64,000 nucleotides of DNA from Heloderma charlesbogerti. Its lineage: Eukaryota > Chordata > Lepidosauria > Squamata > Helodermatidae. Numbering within the stretch: the first letter of the stretch is position 1; each line of letters starts with the position of its first letter. Under the pieces are notes generated by a model. That model saw only the letters and a list, made by a program, of their open reading frames with translations. It made no database searches and was not told the DNA's origin. Positions 48,201 through 57,402 of the stretch are shown here, in pieces. The position numbers and the translations under genes were made by a program. Where the stretch lies: assembly GCA_026122225.1 (NCBI GenBank), contig JANEZZ010000983.1, forward strand, positions 682,001-746,000, in the 5' to 3' direction.

Positions 48201-51200
48201 TGCAAGGAGGTCACATCAGTCAATCCTAAAGAAAATCAACTCTGACTGCTCATTGGAAGGACAGATAGTGAAGCTGAAGCTCAAATATTTTGGCCACCTA
48301 ATGCGAAGAGAAAACTCCCTGGAAAAGACCCTGATGCTGGGAAAGATTGAAGGCAAAAGGAGAAGGGGATGGCAGAGGATGAGATGGCTAGATAGCATCA
48401 CCGATGCGATGAATATGAACTTGAGCACACTTCGGGAGAGAGTGGAGGACAGGAAGGTCTGGCGTGCTATGGTCCATGGGGTCACAAAGAGTCGGACACG
48501 ACTTAACGACTGAACAACAACAACAACAATGGATAAAACACATTTTAAAACCAGCACAAAATTCAGAGCCTGAATACAGGGACAGTTTTGCTAAGGAAGA
48601 GGCCTACACTAAACATCTCAGATGCTTAGATCATTTTATTAATAATTTGAAAATTAATTTCTACCTTATTTGGCACTGAATATATATTCCGTGAACTCAT
48701 CCTATCAGCATCCTGCATCTTAATGTAGATTCTGCACAAGTATCTAGAAAACCATGTGTTAATGCTGAAGCCTATAGTTTGAGCACACTCGAACCAATAT
48801 TTGGGTTAATGCAGAAGAGGATCAATGATTGTTATGACTTGTTTTGGGGACTTGTCAGGGCATTTCTAGAAGTATCCAGTGGGGCACATTGTGATGGGTC
48901 CTAAGACAATCCAGAAACATATTGTTTCAAGACACAAATATATCTACATTTTGTCCAGCCATGTCTACATGCATTTAGGATTCTATATTGACCCTAAACA
49001 TATAAACATATTTAGGGTGTAAAAATAAACTACATCTTGAATTCAGAATATGAACATTAACGTGACTGACTGTGGGCCAGACTACACTTCACTCTAAAGA
49101 CTTAGGAATGTGGTTAAAAGATTTGTATTCTTCAAGGCATTTCGGAACTGTTAAATGACTTTTACAGCCGAGTGGCATCTTTTCTATTATGTTTTCATTG
49201 TCAGTTTTACCTTGGCTGTGTTTTATGAAAAATGGGTTGTTTGCCATTTTAAACTGTAAGCTACCATGAGGGATTTATATAAAAATAAAAATAAACAGAC
49301 TAAGCAGCTCTGACTAATTCTTGATTATGTTTTATGGTGGCAAACTGGAAGTGGGCCTTCACCATGGTGGTACTCACTTTATAGAATGCCCCCCAGCGCT
49401 ATTTGGGGGGCACCAACTGTGTGTGTTTTAGGTGCCTATGAAAGACCTATCTCTTTACCTAAGCCTTCCCTGGATGATTATGATACCCAGTTAGTTTGTT
49501 TATGAATTGTGCTTTAAGCTTTGGTGTTAAATATCTTAAACATTTTAACTGATGAGTTTTTGTATTTATTATGATATATTTCAAGGTGCAATCCTATGCA
49601 TGTTTAGACAGAAAAACAGTCCTACAATTTGCAGCATTCCTCATGCTGGGAGTGGTAGAACTTTTTTCTGTCTAAACATGCATAGGATTGAGCCCTTAAT
49701 CTCTGATTTCGTAAACTGTTTAGCAATATCTGTAGTGGTATATACACTATGGTGGTGGTGGTGATAAAGCATCACAATTCCCACTTATATTAGACTAGCG
49801 TTCACTGACCTGTTAGAGCGTGTCAGTGATGCACCTACTCCAGAGTCCCTCCTTTCCTGGATCCCTGGATCTTCTGTATCGTTCAAGGAATTTCCTGTGC
49901 TGTCAAGATCACTGGATATTGTCTTGTCATTGTTCACATCAAGAAGGATCTGCTTGGGAGATGAAGGGCATGGAGAAACTGAATCGAGAGCTGAATCCGA
50001 GTCTCCTTCATCCGAGAACTTCTCCGACCACTGGTTCACAATTTTCTGCATGCCTTTGACATGATACAGGATGTCATCCAGTTCGGGGAAGAGGTCTTCA
50101 TTCTCAAGATCAGCCAGGTCACCCGTGCTGGAATACAGGATAGAACCCGGCACATTGTCATAAATGCTCAGGCGGCTACACATGGAGCTGGAGGAGTTGC
50201 GCCTCTTCCCAATGCTCAGGTCTTTGGAGCTGTCAGAACTGTTTTCCCTCCTGAGGGCGAGGTGACCGTGCCCATGGAAGCTCCCCGTTCTCCAGTTCAC
50301 TGAGGTGCTGTTCTCGGATGAAGCAAAGTTACCATTGGAGAGCGCTTTGGGGAAAGTTCCAGGCTTGTGGTCTTCAGGAATGAAGAAGACCGTGTCTTCT
50401 GCAAAGCTCTCCCGGTTTTTAAAGTTCTGCTCCATGACATCGTTGAATGTTGATTGGTTGAAAGGATCAAAGCCTTCTAGGTACATCCCCACTCTTTTGT
50501 TGTAGGCGCTGAGGCTGCGTGTCCGCGTGATAGGGCTTGGGGTGCTGACTGCACTGCTCGTCTCTGATTGGCTGCTGCTGCTGCTGGTCTGGGTGGAATT
50601 GGAGACGCTTCTTTTGCGTACCATAGGGACGTTGATGTGATTACCATTAAGGGTAGAGATCTCCACACAGTTAAGCTGCTTTAATTTTTCCTCATCCACT
50701 CCTTCTTGCAAGATAGGCCCGCTGATTATAAGGCCAAGCTTTGAAGGGGCTTTGTTTTTACTGTGATGGGAGCTTTTGAGTTTTAGGCTCTCCATCCTCT
50801 TTAACAGGCTCCTTGTTTTGGGCTTGGCATGCTTCTCATTAGCTTTGACGCTGAAACTGAAGCTCGACAGCTCTTTAGGCGAGGGCAAACTGCCGAAGGA
50901 GTCTTCGTTTGCCACAAGGTTGCCCGAGGAGCCCACACTAATGACAGAATTGGTCCTGGTGGTGGCTGCTTCGCTCTGGGAGGCAGCTGGATGACTGCTA
51001 TTGCTGCTGACACTGTGGACAGAAACTATCTCCTGATGCTCACTCTGGTCCGTCAGCATGCTCTCACGACTAGCTGCGCTGCTCAGATAAGCCACGTCCA
51101 GGGACGAGGGGCTCCCGTCCTGCTTTGGAGGGAAAACATTGAACTCTTCAAGCCTAGACCACCTCTTGCTGTCCCTCTGGAAAGTCCATTTGCCACTTAT

Positions 51201-54200
51201 TGCACAAGGCTCATCTTCATCAGAATCTTCACTCTGCAGTAAAATAGGACAGCCATAATGAGGAGGAAACACAAGGGCAAGATAGTCCATTACAAACAAA
51301 AAACAAACTAACAACATCCTACTGATCTGAACACCTTGGGACTTCCTGTTCTTTTTCACAAGCAGCTGAATGCTTTTCACATGCCACTGGGATTCTTAGA
51401 AATGAAGAGCCACTGTATTGTAGCGTACTATAACGTAGGGAACGGAACACCCTCCCCCAACCTAGTGCACTCCAGATGTCTTGGACTGCAAGGATGGGAG
51501 TCGCAGTCCAAGACATCTGGAGGAAGTCAGGTTGGGGAAGGCTGGAGTAGAGTATCAGACTTGGGCTTAGAGACCTGGGTTCAAATCCCTTCTGACTACA
51601 TTTTACATGCCGTAGCTAGTTGGTAAAGCACGCACAAACATGCAAAAGGTTCCAGGTCCAGTCCCTCACATCTCCAAGAAGGGCTGGGAAAGACTCTTAT
51701 CAGAATCCCTGGAGAGACACTGCCAGCCAGCGTGGAGACAGCACTAAGCTATTGGTATAGCTTGGTAAAAGGCAGCTTCCTATGAAGTGGATTTTACCCC
51801 ACTGGAGTTCAAAAAAGGGGAAAATACTTCTTGAACGCCATTACTTACGGTGGGGAGTGGAAAAATGGGCGTGAAAAAAGAAGCAGCCCTTCCCTCCTCC
51901 TGGCCCAAATCCTTCCCAAGCCCGCCTTCTTCAAAATGGTGCTGGGATTTCATTATATGTGTTTGTGCATAAGATGCACATTCAGTCTCACTGAAAGAGC
52001 CTTTTCAGTAGTGGTCTCCCATCTGTGGATTGTCCTTGCCAGAGGGGCTCACTGAATGCCAACCAGGGCTCACCACAATAATTCATGGCCTAGTTACCTG
52101 AAGGTTACCTTGTTCTATCTGGGGGCTGCCCTTTAAGCGTTCATAAACTGCATCTAGTGCAAACTGATGCTGCCAGGGTATTGACTGGAGTGAGGCAATC
52201 AGAACATACTATGCCTGTGTGGTTGCCAGTTTGTTTGAGGGCCCAGTTCAAGGTGCTGGGTTTAACCTTTAAGGCCTTAAATGGCTTGGGATTGAGTGCC
52301 AGGAGGACTGCCTTCTTCCATATCTCCCTCCCCGCATGCTCCATTCATGATCTGAAGCCCTGCTCCAGATTCCTTGGCTGTCTGAGGCCCAGGGAGAGGC
52401 AAAAAAGAGTATGGCCTTTTCAGTGGTGGCACCCACCCTTCCTCGGTGAGATTTGCAAAACCCCGACACATCCTGTTTTTAGGCATTTGGCCTGGTTGTT
52501 TAGGAGGACCCTCCGCTGAAAAACTTATTTCCTTGTTACGAATATATTAAGGCTGTATACCTTTCTTTGCATCTTCACTTTTTGGGGGGTGGGGAGGGGG
52601 ACAGAATGAGTTGTTTTTGTTGCTTTTGGAATTTGTTGGCTTTCATCATGTTGATATTTTCTGATATTTGTTTAATGCATTCTATTTATTTCTCTTTGTT
52701 GTATTGTATATTTTGTTGTTGTATGCCACTATGAATTTATTTTGGGGGAAAAGGTGGGATGCGTTGTTCAAATATAAAAACAAACAAACAAACAAACCCT
52801 GATTTCATTTTGGCAGCAAAGACACCTGGCCATTCCAGCATATAATGTAATTCACCTTATCTGTCGTTTTATCCATTCTGCTGAACTTTTATATTATTGT
52901 TTTTAATGAGTGCTTCTGTGTTCTAGTTTTTCTAGTACTTCGTGTGTTTACTGTTTTTTATTGTGTGCCACCCAGATGATTTTTCTTGAAGGGCAGTGCA
53001 GGAAATTCCAGCATAAACAAATAAAATGTATTTACATGTGTTCATTTTGTCCAGTTTTCAGCCCACCCCTAACTAGGGAAACCTTGCTGGTTATGTCCAC
53101 AAGCAGCAACACAAGCAGTTGCTACAGGTAGCAATATTTTAGGGGTGCCAACAAAATATAGTTTGATCTGATAGGTGCCTCCCAGCACCTTCTGCAAAGA
53201 ATCCTGAGCAGAACTTGCAGACCGGATTCTGCAGCTACCCACAGTGGCCAAATACCTTGGGTTGTTCCAAACTGTATCCCAAATTTTTGGGTAAAATTTA
53301 CAAGACTAAGGCTGCAATCCTATGCACACTTACCTGTGAGTAAGCCCCATTGAACACAGTGGGGCTTACTTCTAAGTAAATATGCACTGGATTGTACCAG
53401 ACAGCATCAATAAACCACACCCTTCTGGCATCCAAACCTTTGTCCTCAGTTTTGCCAGCTGGAATCTAGAAGTTCTACAGCAGGGGTAAGCAACTTGTAG
53501 GCAAAACATCTGGAAGGCCACAACTCCCATGATCCCTCATCAATGGCTAAGCTGGCTAGGGCTGATGGAGGTTGTAGGCCCAACCATGGGGGGGGGGTGT
53601 CATAAGTTGCCCACCTCTGTTTTAAAGGATGATCACAATTTAATCTTTTCCCATTTGAAGGTGATGCTATAAACAGCCATGAATTTCAGAAGAAGAAAAA
53701 CAATTGAAAATAAATCAGGATGTTCTATAGTAAGTGTTTTTTTAAACTCAGTAAAATAAAAAGGTGCATGTTTGAAACATAAAGAAAACTGCTTTACAAA
53801 ACGGAAGGAACTCGAGTGTCTAAAGCAATGTGCCCTCTGTTATTCACTGCCAGTAGTTCAAGCATCTGCAAATGTTCAATTAGTTATACTGAATCCCATT
53901 TAGAACAGTGGAAAATTGTGACATGCATGCATAAAATGTTCTGCTGGAGAGTGAAGGGACTCTCCAATGTTGGTCTCTGTCAATAGTTTCTCTCTGTTTA
54001 TTTTCCTTGCTGCAATTAAGAGGCGTCCTGAATTGTGGCAGCTTAACTCCTTACTCATCTCAAAGGTCCTCCAAGTGTGACTAATGAGACCATGAGAGAG
54101 ACAGGTTCATGCCTCTAGGCCTTACCCTGCCTTGCTTTCTTCCCACAACTCAGCAGCCAATGGTATAAGAGTACCTTGAGAAGAGGGGTTTTGGGGCTTT

Positions 54201-57200
54201 GCTTGAGGCATTTAAAAATATTTGACTTCATGGATTTTGAGAAGCAGAAGTCAGCTGATGGTGCACATAAGTCAGTTGTCAACAGTACAATTATGGGTTA
54301 CCCCTTTGCTGATTGCTTTATTTAGAGACAGTGTTCCAGAGAGATTTTTGACATGAAGATCTGGTTCAGGCTTTTAAACTAGAAAGCTAAGGCACCAACA
54401 CTGTAGAAGTAACAGCCTTGCTTTCCATTTACATGGGAAAGCACCACATTATGCCAGAAGAATGCAAGAAGAAGTAAAGAGCAGAATTTCATTTTGTGGT
54501 TGTTATTTAATTTAATTTATGGCATTTCTTTTAAAAACAAAACAAACCAGCATCTATTTTTAGGGGCGGCGGCAGATATTTGAATGAATGGTTGAGGAGC
54601 ATAGTTAAGAGAGGAGATAAGCCCTGGGCACCTTTAACTGCTTCAACTCAACCCCTTCCCCCAATTAAGCTATGTTCAGTTCTCTGAAGTTTTAGACTGA
54701 ATGTTTCTTAAATGAGTGGGAATTAAAGATTTCTACATATTTCTATTTTCTGAAGAGCTGAATATTTGTTCTTTTGAACAAAGGAAGGTTCTCTGTTTCT
54801 TTAAGATTTTTTTTTTCATTTTAAAAAATCCTTTAAAACTCTGTTTGGCTGAGAGCCTGAAGGCAAGTACATTGCCTGTCTTACCCAATCTACCCACCCC
54901 CTTTCTGATTTACAGCTACAAGCCTGGATGGATCATTTATTTAAAACAGGATTAGTTATTCACTACAGAGAAAACTTGAGTTATTGGTAAAATAGACAAA
55001 AATATAGTCAGATGAAACATTCTCTTCAAAGAATTTTATATGTTCCCCTTGTTTGTATATCAGGATATATGGGCACTAAGAAAATAAAAACACAAAATGT
55101 TTATTCTAAATCAAGGACATATAAAATGTGCAGGAATCCACACTATACTGTTCCTTCTCTCAGCTGTTGGCACTGTGACCGACTGTGGTTTCAAGGAAGC
55201 CACGCTTCTGCGGCCAGCTGAATATACAGTCTATGTGTTCAACTGGTGGTAGGACAAGGTCATCAAATCCAGCGGTGGATATTGTAAAGCAGAGTAGCAA
55301 AGGATGCACGATACCATGCGAGCAACATTATTTTGCAACTTCCTATTTTAGAGTGGATCGTTGTGCGCTACCGGTGAAAGGTGGCAGGAACTGCCCTTTC
55401 AGCTGTCTGCACAGCATCACCATGTCTGTTTTTTTTTTTTTAAAGCATGATTTTAAGGTGGCGTTTTAATCTTTTTGTTCTTTTGCTGTTATACCTTTTG
55501 TGTTCACTGCTCCGAAATCTGTTTTAGATATGGAGAGGTATACAAATATTGTAAATGAATGAACGAATGAAGCTATTAACCCCAGTTACTGCCAAATGCA
55601 GGGAAACCTGCACCTAACAGTGTGCATTGACAATTTAGAAGGAGGTATTTTTCCATCAAAAGCAAAGCAGAAAAACAGTATTTGTCTAGTAATAAGGTTT
55701 GTATGTACTAGTTGGTGCCGGCTGATTGCGATTCTAGTGTGTGGGTGTTAAATATTTTTGTTTAATACTGACACGTTTGACACCTGAGCATACTATTAAA
55801 TTACAAGAATACTGCATTTAGTGAAACAGCAGTGTGGCTCAAATCCTTAAATTATGAACTTAAATATTATCAAATGACCAAAATTAGGAATGGCTTCCAT
55901 CTCAGACTTGGGGTCATATCTTTGCAAACAACCACGTCTTCAATTAACGTCCAAATTGTGTGGCAAACCTATTTTTAATACAGGTAACACCACATTGATC
56001 AGAACAATACAAATGATTAATATAAATGGCCAAACCCACAATCCACATGGTCTCTTCATTCATTGTGTAGATAGAATCATAGAATAGTAGGGTTGGAACG
56101 GGCCTACAAGGCCATCAAGTCCAACCCCCTGCTCAATGCAGGAATCCAGGTCAGAGCATCCCTGATAGATGGCTGTCCAGCCTCGTCTTGAATGCCTCCA
56201 GTGTGGGAGCGCCCACCACCTCCCTAGGTAATTGGTTCTATTGTCGTATTGCTCTAACAGTCAGGAACTTTGCCATGATAGAACATTTGATGTAATCCAG
56301 CTTCGTTAAAATAAATAAAACAAAATAAATGGTAACTCTGCCACAGAACTTCAACAAAACCAGAGTGTATTAAGGGGTATCTCTGGAATGTGATCATGGA
56401 TTGCTGAATGCTCCAAAGTGGGAGGGAGAAAAATGAGCCAGCTCTGTTAAACAGCCTTGAAGCATTTACATTGTTATGGGTGTTCAACAGAGCTTCCTTC
56501 CAACTCAGCTTGCCTAGGACTGCATCCCTAGTCCTCAACAAATGCAGTTCAGTGGAGATGAAGAGTAGTTTGCAAGAACTCATTTAAATGGGGTTTGCTC
56601 AGACGCATCATTCATGGTCTGTTTTAAGGTCATGCGGAGGTTGTCGAACCCTTGCATAAGCCACCCTCCTCAGGCTCGTACAACACAATAAGCCACGGCA
56701 ATGGCCCACTGCAGCTTGAATATTCAAAAGGGCGGGTGGCTCATGCCGCAACCCACCATGGCACATGGCACTCACTAGCCCCACCCCTTCACCTGGCCCC
56801 TGCATCATCAATTCCATTGCCATCTACACATGGGGTGTGAAGAGGGTCTCCTCTATCCATGGAAGCTCCACATGATTTTGAACACAGATTTGTCAGCATT
56901 TGAAATCACATGGGGAGCCTCCACAAACACAGGCGGCTCTCCTCCTCAGAAAGTTGTCTTCTGCTTGTAGGGGGCAATAGAAGTAGAGATTGAAGGGGTG
57001 TGGCTAGCACAATCCCCCCTTCCTCACACATTTATTTTGCTCACTTTCAAAACCCTGGGCCAGCAGTGTTTCAAAATGCCTGAACAGGGTTTATGTAATC
57101 CTATGCATCTTTACTTGGAAGGAAGTCTCACTGTGTTCAGTGGGTTCACTCTCTTGTGTTTAAGATTTTAGCTTAAGACTGAAATCTTATGAATACTTGG

Positions 57201-57402
57201 CAAGGGAATAAGTCCCAACGAGAGCAATGGGACCTACTTCCAAGTAAACACATACAAGTTTGGATTGCAGCAACATCTACCAAGGTAGTTCCCTCAAATT
57301 CTTCACAGGACTGTGACAGATTTGTCAAACGCACTTACCCGTTTCCTGTGTGGACTGATTTCTAGCTTCATCACTGCACATTTGTTTAAAGTATTTAAAC
57401 GC
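33159..57402 (-). CDS. DLC1: DLC1, Rho GTPase-activating protein 7 (eleven 3' coding exons; 5' end outside)
   Basis: The eleven exons total 3079 nt and read without interruption to a TGA at 33159-33161, giving about 1025 residues. In human the short isoform has 1091, so only about 65 residues are missing. In order: the end of the SAM domain; a long serine-rich region with the tensin-binding SIYDNVPGS motif and the talin-binding LDDILYHVKGM helix; the RhoGAP domain with arginine finger GLFRKSG and the TNLAVCLAPSLF segment; and a C-terminal START lipid-binding domain. DLC1 turns off RhoA-type GTPases at focal adhesions, which favours loss of stress fibres, and it is a tumour suppressor. The exons were placed by splice consensus plus phase, and every junction agrees in phase. 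It is convergent with TRMT9B, as in mammals. Alternative promoters for longer isoforms would lie beyond the right edge. Confidence 0.95.
33910..34083 (-). CDS. DLC1: DLC1 coding exon, START domain
   Basis: 174 nt from acceptor tctttaacag to donor TTAAG|gtaaac. Encodes TWRTNLSKGACALL, VDHDHAPVLGVRVNVLLSRY and EPCGSGKSKLTYMCRIDL, all conserved START core of DLC-family proteins. Both junctions split arginine codons. Confidence 0.94.
34287..34504 (-). CDS. DLC1: DLC1 coding exon, START domain
   Basis: 218 nt starting in phase 0. Encodes VSEGPPLRLWKSTVEIPAAP, KEQHLWDEDLLDAK and NSMAPHPARDYVVLR. The acceptor is cattttccag; the donor CTAAG|gtaaac splits an arginine codon. Confidence 0.94.
36271..36489 (-). 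CDS. DLC1: DLC1 coding exon, RhoGAP to START linker
   Basis: 219 nt, exactly 73 codons, phase 0 at both ends. It begins IPEEMSRCRNSYTEQDL and ends KGWVSCSTSEQAELAYKK. The middle (LGRTNNSEHADYRSYIQDS) is the part most different from what I recall of mammals, as expected for a linker. Confidence 0.92.
36815..37187. mobile_element. hAT-like type E element, inverted, in a DLC1 intron
   Basis: The inner sequence is the complement of the copies at 12520 and 25274: GGCCAAAAATATCACCATAT, TTTTAGCTGAAAGCTCTT, CACAAAAGCTGGGAAACC. The ends read CAGTGGTGCAAAATCTCAG and GTGAGGTTCTGCAACTG. It begins 54 bp from the donor of the upstream exon, close but outside the splice site. Confidence 0.65.
37242..37356 (-). 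CDS. DLC1: DLC1 coding exon, end of RhoGAP domain
   Basis: 115 nt: one base completing a split arginine, then 38 codons, VMQRKQSLGKPDQKDLNENL to GHMIAECKKLFQ. Acceptor tgtgttaacag, donor CAG|gtgagt. Confidence 0.94.
37824..38037 (-). CDS. DLC1: DLC1 coding exon, RhoGAP core, with GC donor
   Basis: 214 nt encoding VPKDQRLQAIKAAIMLLPDE, LYFLSDVTAAVKENQM and TPTNLAVCLAPSLFHLNTLK. The acceptor is aatcttgtgcag. The end that reproduces the known protein, SSPR followed by VMQRKQ, needs the donor CCAAG|gcaagt, a GC donor with otherwise perfect consensus. A GT donor 12 bases further on (TCCAG|gtagct, exon end at 37812) keeps the phase and would add four codons. Confidence 0.9.
41092..41290 (-). CDS. 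DLC1: DLC1 coding exon with the RhoGAP arginine finger
   Basis: 199 nt, phase 0 start, one base over at the end. It begins VGLFRKSGVKSRIQALRQ, where the arginine of GLFRKSG is the catalytic finger inserted into the Rho active site. It continues with NYEGQSAYDVADMLKQYFRD and LPEPLMTNKLSETFLQIYQ. The short piece NERSTGKVNYEG departs from the mammalian sequence I recall (NEGAIDCVNYEG). Acceptor tcgcgtag, donor CAAT|gtaagt. Confidence 0.94.
41833..41992 (-). CDS. DLC1: DLC1 coding exon, start of RhoGAP domain
   Basis: 160 nt: one base completing a tryptophan codon, then 53 codons AVPKFMKRIKVPDYRDR to YLRNHCLDQ. It carries the polybasic stretch before the domain and the FGVPLTVNVQR start of RhoGAP. 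Acceptor ctcctctacag, donor CAG|gttaga. Confidence 0.94.
42000..44250. other. DLC1 intron sequence
   Basis: Intron between the exons at 41833-41992 and 44898-45068. It contains a LINE 3' tail-like stretch near 42385-42460 and an (AC)n run at 43777-43793. No coding exon is seen. The rest looks unique and AT-rich. Confidence 0.6.
44250..44560. mobile_element. Foldback element, type C
   Basis: Left part GGTTTGGATGACATGCCACA and GCTTGTTGTGTCGCAAGAAC; right part TTAAATAACCCATGGTGGGC then TGTCGTGTCATGCGAATAGC. It shares the CATGGTGGG, GTGTCATGCGAA and TTGCATATTCA motifs with 22196-22450 and 56600-56780. Boundaries are approximate. Confidence 0.5.
44567..44694. mobile_element. Foldback MITE with perfect 16-bp ends, type F
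   Basis: GTTGGATCCAGATTTA at 44567-44582 is exactly complementary to TAAATCTGGATCCAAC at 44679-44694, and the interior continues as a weaker inverted repeat (GCTGGCGGAAGTGG against GTCCGCTTCTGCCAGC). Length 128 bp. It stands directly beside the type C element. Confidence 0.75.
44898..45068 (-). CDS. DLC1: DLC1 coding exon before the RhoGAP domain
   Basis: 171 nt whose correct frame is not the longest open one. It encodes MRWHSFQSSHRPSFSSALLQ, INCQSVAQMNLLQKYSLLKL and ALLEKYTPSNKHGFS. Acceptor tgaagacacag, donor TG|gtaagg. One base at the start completes arginine, and two bases at the end begin tryptophan. Confidence 0.93.
46670..47050. other. GC-rich block in a DLC1 intron
   Basis: An abrupt rise in GC and CpG, with GCGAGCGAGCGAGAGAGGGA and GGCGGGTTGCGCCGGGGCAT, in otherwise AT-rich intron. 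It is open in several frames on both strands simply because of composition. It could be an intragenic promoter or CpG island, or part of a GC-rich repeat; a further CG-containing run, GGGGCGTGCCTGAGGGGGCG, at about 47805 hints at a repeat. No product is proposed. Confidence 0.4.
47092..47188. mobile_element. Type D MITE with TTA duplication
   Basis: Starts TCACACAATCCTATGCATGT, continues TTACTCAGAAGTGAGTCCCA, and ends TAGGACTGCAGCC. TTA is at 47089-47091 and 47189-47191. Other type D copies are at 53310-53398, two in 57094-57272, and a partial at 60213-60248. Confidence 0.7.
47421..47442 (+). repeat. (GT)n microsatellite
   Basis: About ten GT units. Confidence 0.9.
48016..48109 (-). mobile_element. 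L2-like LINE 3' end, antisense
   Basis: TTCATTTCATTTATTATATT followed by CCCCATAGCTGAAGCTCTCT and GGGTGGTTCACAA is the complement of the tail at 20670-20750. The truncated BovB inserted at its inner edge. Confidence 0.7.
48122..48527 (+). mobile_element. BovB LINE, 5' truncated, with 12-bp target duplication
   Basis: The last 400 or so bases of BovB in sense orientation, ending in a (CAA)n tail. It matches the 3' part of the long copy at 8876-9250, with the shared CELWCW-type C-terminal region (DAFELWCWRSLLRVSWTARR). AATGGATAAAAC is at 48110-48121 and again at 48528-48539, an exact 12-bp target-site duplication. The remaining frame is open to a TGA right after GVTKSRTRLND. Confidence 0.9.
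49584..49695. mobile_element. Palindromic MITE, type B
   Basis: AGGTGCAATCCTATGCATGT at the left and ATGCATAGGATTGAGCCC at the right, with TTTAGACAGAAAAACAGTCC facing TTTTTTCTGTCTAAAC. The flanks TCA and TTA would be a diverged TWA duplication. It ends 114 bp from the large DLC1 exon. Confidence 0.7.
49810..51233 (-). CDS. DLC1: DLC1 large exon: serine-rich, tensin- and talin-binding region
   Basis: 1424 nt, 474 codons plus two bases, phase 0 at its start. It begins SEDSDEDEPCAISGKWTFQR and ends GASLTRSNR. It contains the RTNSVISVGSSGNL and SFGSLPSPKELSSFSFS phosphoserine-rich blocks, the MESLKLKSSHHSKNKAPSKL basic block, the SIYDNVPGSILYSS motif bound by tensin and cten SH2 domains, and NEDLFPELDDILYHVKGMQ, the LD-like helix bound by talin and FAK. 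The region targets the protein to focal adhesions and regulates the RhoGAP domain. Acceptor tattttactgcag, donor AACAG|gtcagt. The open frame extends past the acceptor, but that part is intron. Confidence 0.95.
51448..51544. mobile_element. Type A hAT-like MITE
   Basis: CACCCTCCCCCAACCTAGTG and its inverted end GTCAGGTTGGGGAAGGCTG, with GATGTCTTGGACTGCA facing GCAGTCCAAGACATCTGG. It stands just left of the SINE. Confidence 0.7.
51590..51786 (+). mobile_element. tRNA-derived SINE
   Basis: GTAGCTAGTTGGTAAAGCAC and AGGTTCCAGGTCCAGTCCCT look like the A and B boxes of a tRNA promoter. They are followed by the SINE body (TCTCCAAGAAGGGCTGGGAA, CCTGGAGAGACACTGCCAGC) and the tail AAAGGCAGCTTCCTATGA. 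The fragment at 6392-6465 is the same tail. It lies in a DLC1 intron. Confidence 0.75.
52100..52797 (+). mobile_element. L2-like LINE, 3' part
   Basis: The translated residue AARVLTGVRQSEH, then QFKVLGLTFKALNGLGLS, is the C-terminal end of an L2/CR1-group reverse transcriptase frame. After the frame comes a T-rich 3' UTR ending ATGAATTTATTTTGGGGGAA and a (CAAA)n tail. It carries frame breaks and is not active. A second LINE tail of the same type appears near 52880-53035. Confidence 0.7.
53310..53398. mobile_element. Type D MITE
   Basis: GGCTGCAATCCTATGCACAC with CACTTACCTGTGAGTAAGCC faces GGGGCTTACTTCTAAGTAAA and GCACTGGATTGTACC. TAA stands to the left (53307-53309); the right copy is lost. 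Confidence 0.65.
53481..53619. mobile_element. hAT-like MITE with CAGGGGTAAGCAACTT ends
   Basis: Starts CAGGGGTAAGCAACTTGTAG; the complement of its end is CAGAGGTGGGCAACTTATGA. Flanking octamers TTCTACAG and TTTTAAAG agree at six of eight positions. Its core shares ACAACTCCCATGATCC-type sequence with the type A elements. Confidence 0.65.
55440..55570 (+). mobile_element. LINE 3' tail, L2-like
   Basis: A T-rich run, then ACTGCTCCGAAATCTG and ATGGAGAGGTATACAAATAT, and an AATGAATGAACGAATGAA tail, the usual 3' end of L2-like elements. Confidence 0.5.
56066..56275 (-). mobile_element. CR1 LINE 3' end, antisense
   Basis: Plus strand AGAATCATAGAATAGTAGGG, TTGGAACGGGCCTACAAGGC, AGTCCAACCCCCTGCTCAAT, GGCTGTCCAGCCTCGTCTTG, AATGCCTCCAGTGTGGGAGC. 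This is the reverse of the CR1 3' end, which closes with ATTCTATGATTCT. Truncated in the 5' direction. Confidence 0.85.
56600..56780. mobile_element. Type C element fragment
   Basis: Shares AATAAGCCACGGCAATG, GCTTGAATATTCAAAAGGGC and CGCAACCCACCATGGCACAT with the type C elements at 22196-22450 and 44250-44560. Confidence 0.45.
57094..57272. mobile_element. Two adjacent type D MITEs
   Basis: The first begins TGTAATCCTATGCATCTTTA; the second ends ACACATACAAGTTTGGATTG. Each has GGAAGTCTCACTGTG- or AATAAGTCCCAACGAG-type cores. TTA stands at 57091-57093. The pair is 67 bp from the exon at 57339. Confidence 0.55.
57339..57402 (-). CDS. DLC1: DLC1 short exon at the end of the SAM domain
   Basis: 64 nt: one base completing an arginine codon, then 21 codons RLNTLNKCAVMKLEISPHRK R. 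This is the last helix of the SAM domain and the link to the serine-rich region. Acceptor ctctctatag, donor ACGG|gtaagt. It is the most upstream DLC1 exon in the window. Confidence 0.93.

Larger units (their letters stand above)
45069..49809. other. DLC1 intron sequence, repeat rich
   Basis: Intron between the exons at 44898-45068 and 49810-51233. It contains an (ATT)n run (45545-45571), a GC-rich block (about 46670-47050), a type D MITE (47092-47188), a (GT)n run (47421-47442), an antisense L2-like tail with a truncated BovB inside (48016-48539), a LINE 3' tail-like stretch near 49170-49310, another L2-like stretch near 49340-49560, and a type B MITE (49584-49695). No further coding exon was recognised. 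Confidence 0.65.

Noticed and set aside
51590..51660. Possible tRNA gene
   Set aside because: The A-box and B-box-like motifs belong to a diverged SINE; no cloverleaf with intact stems is apparent.
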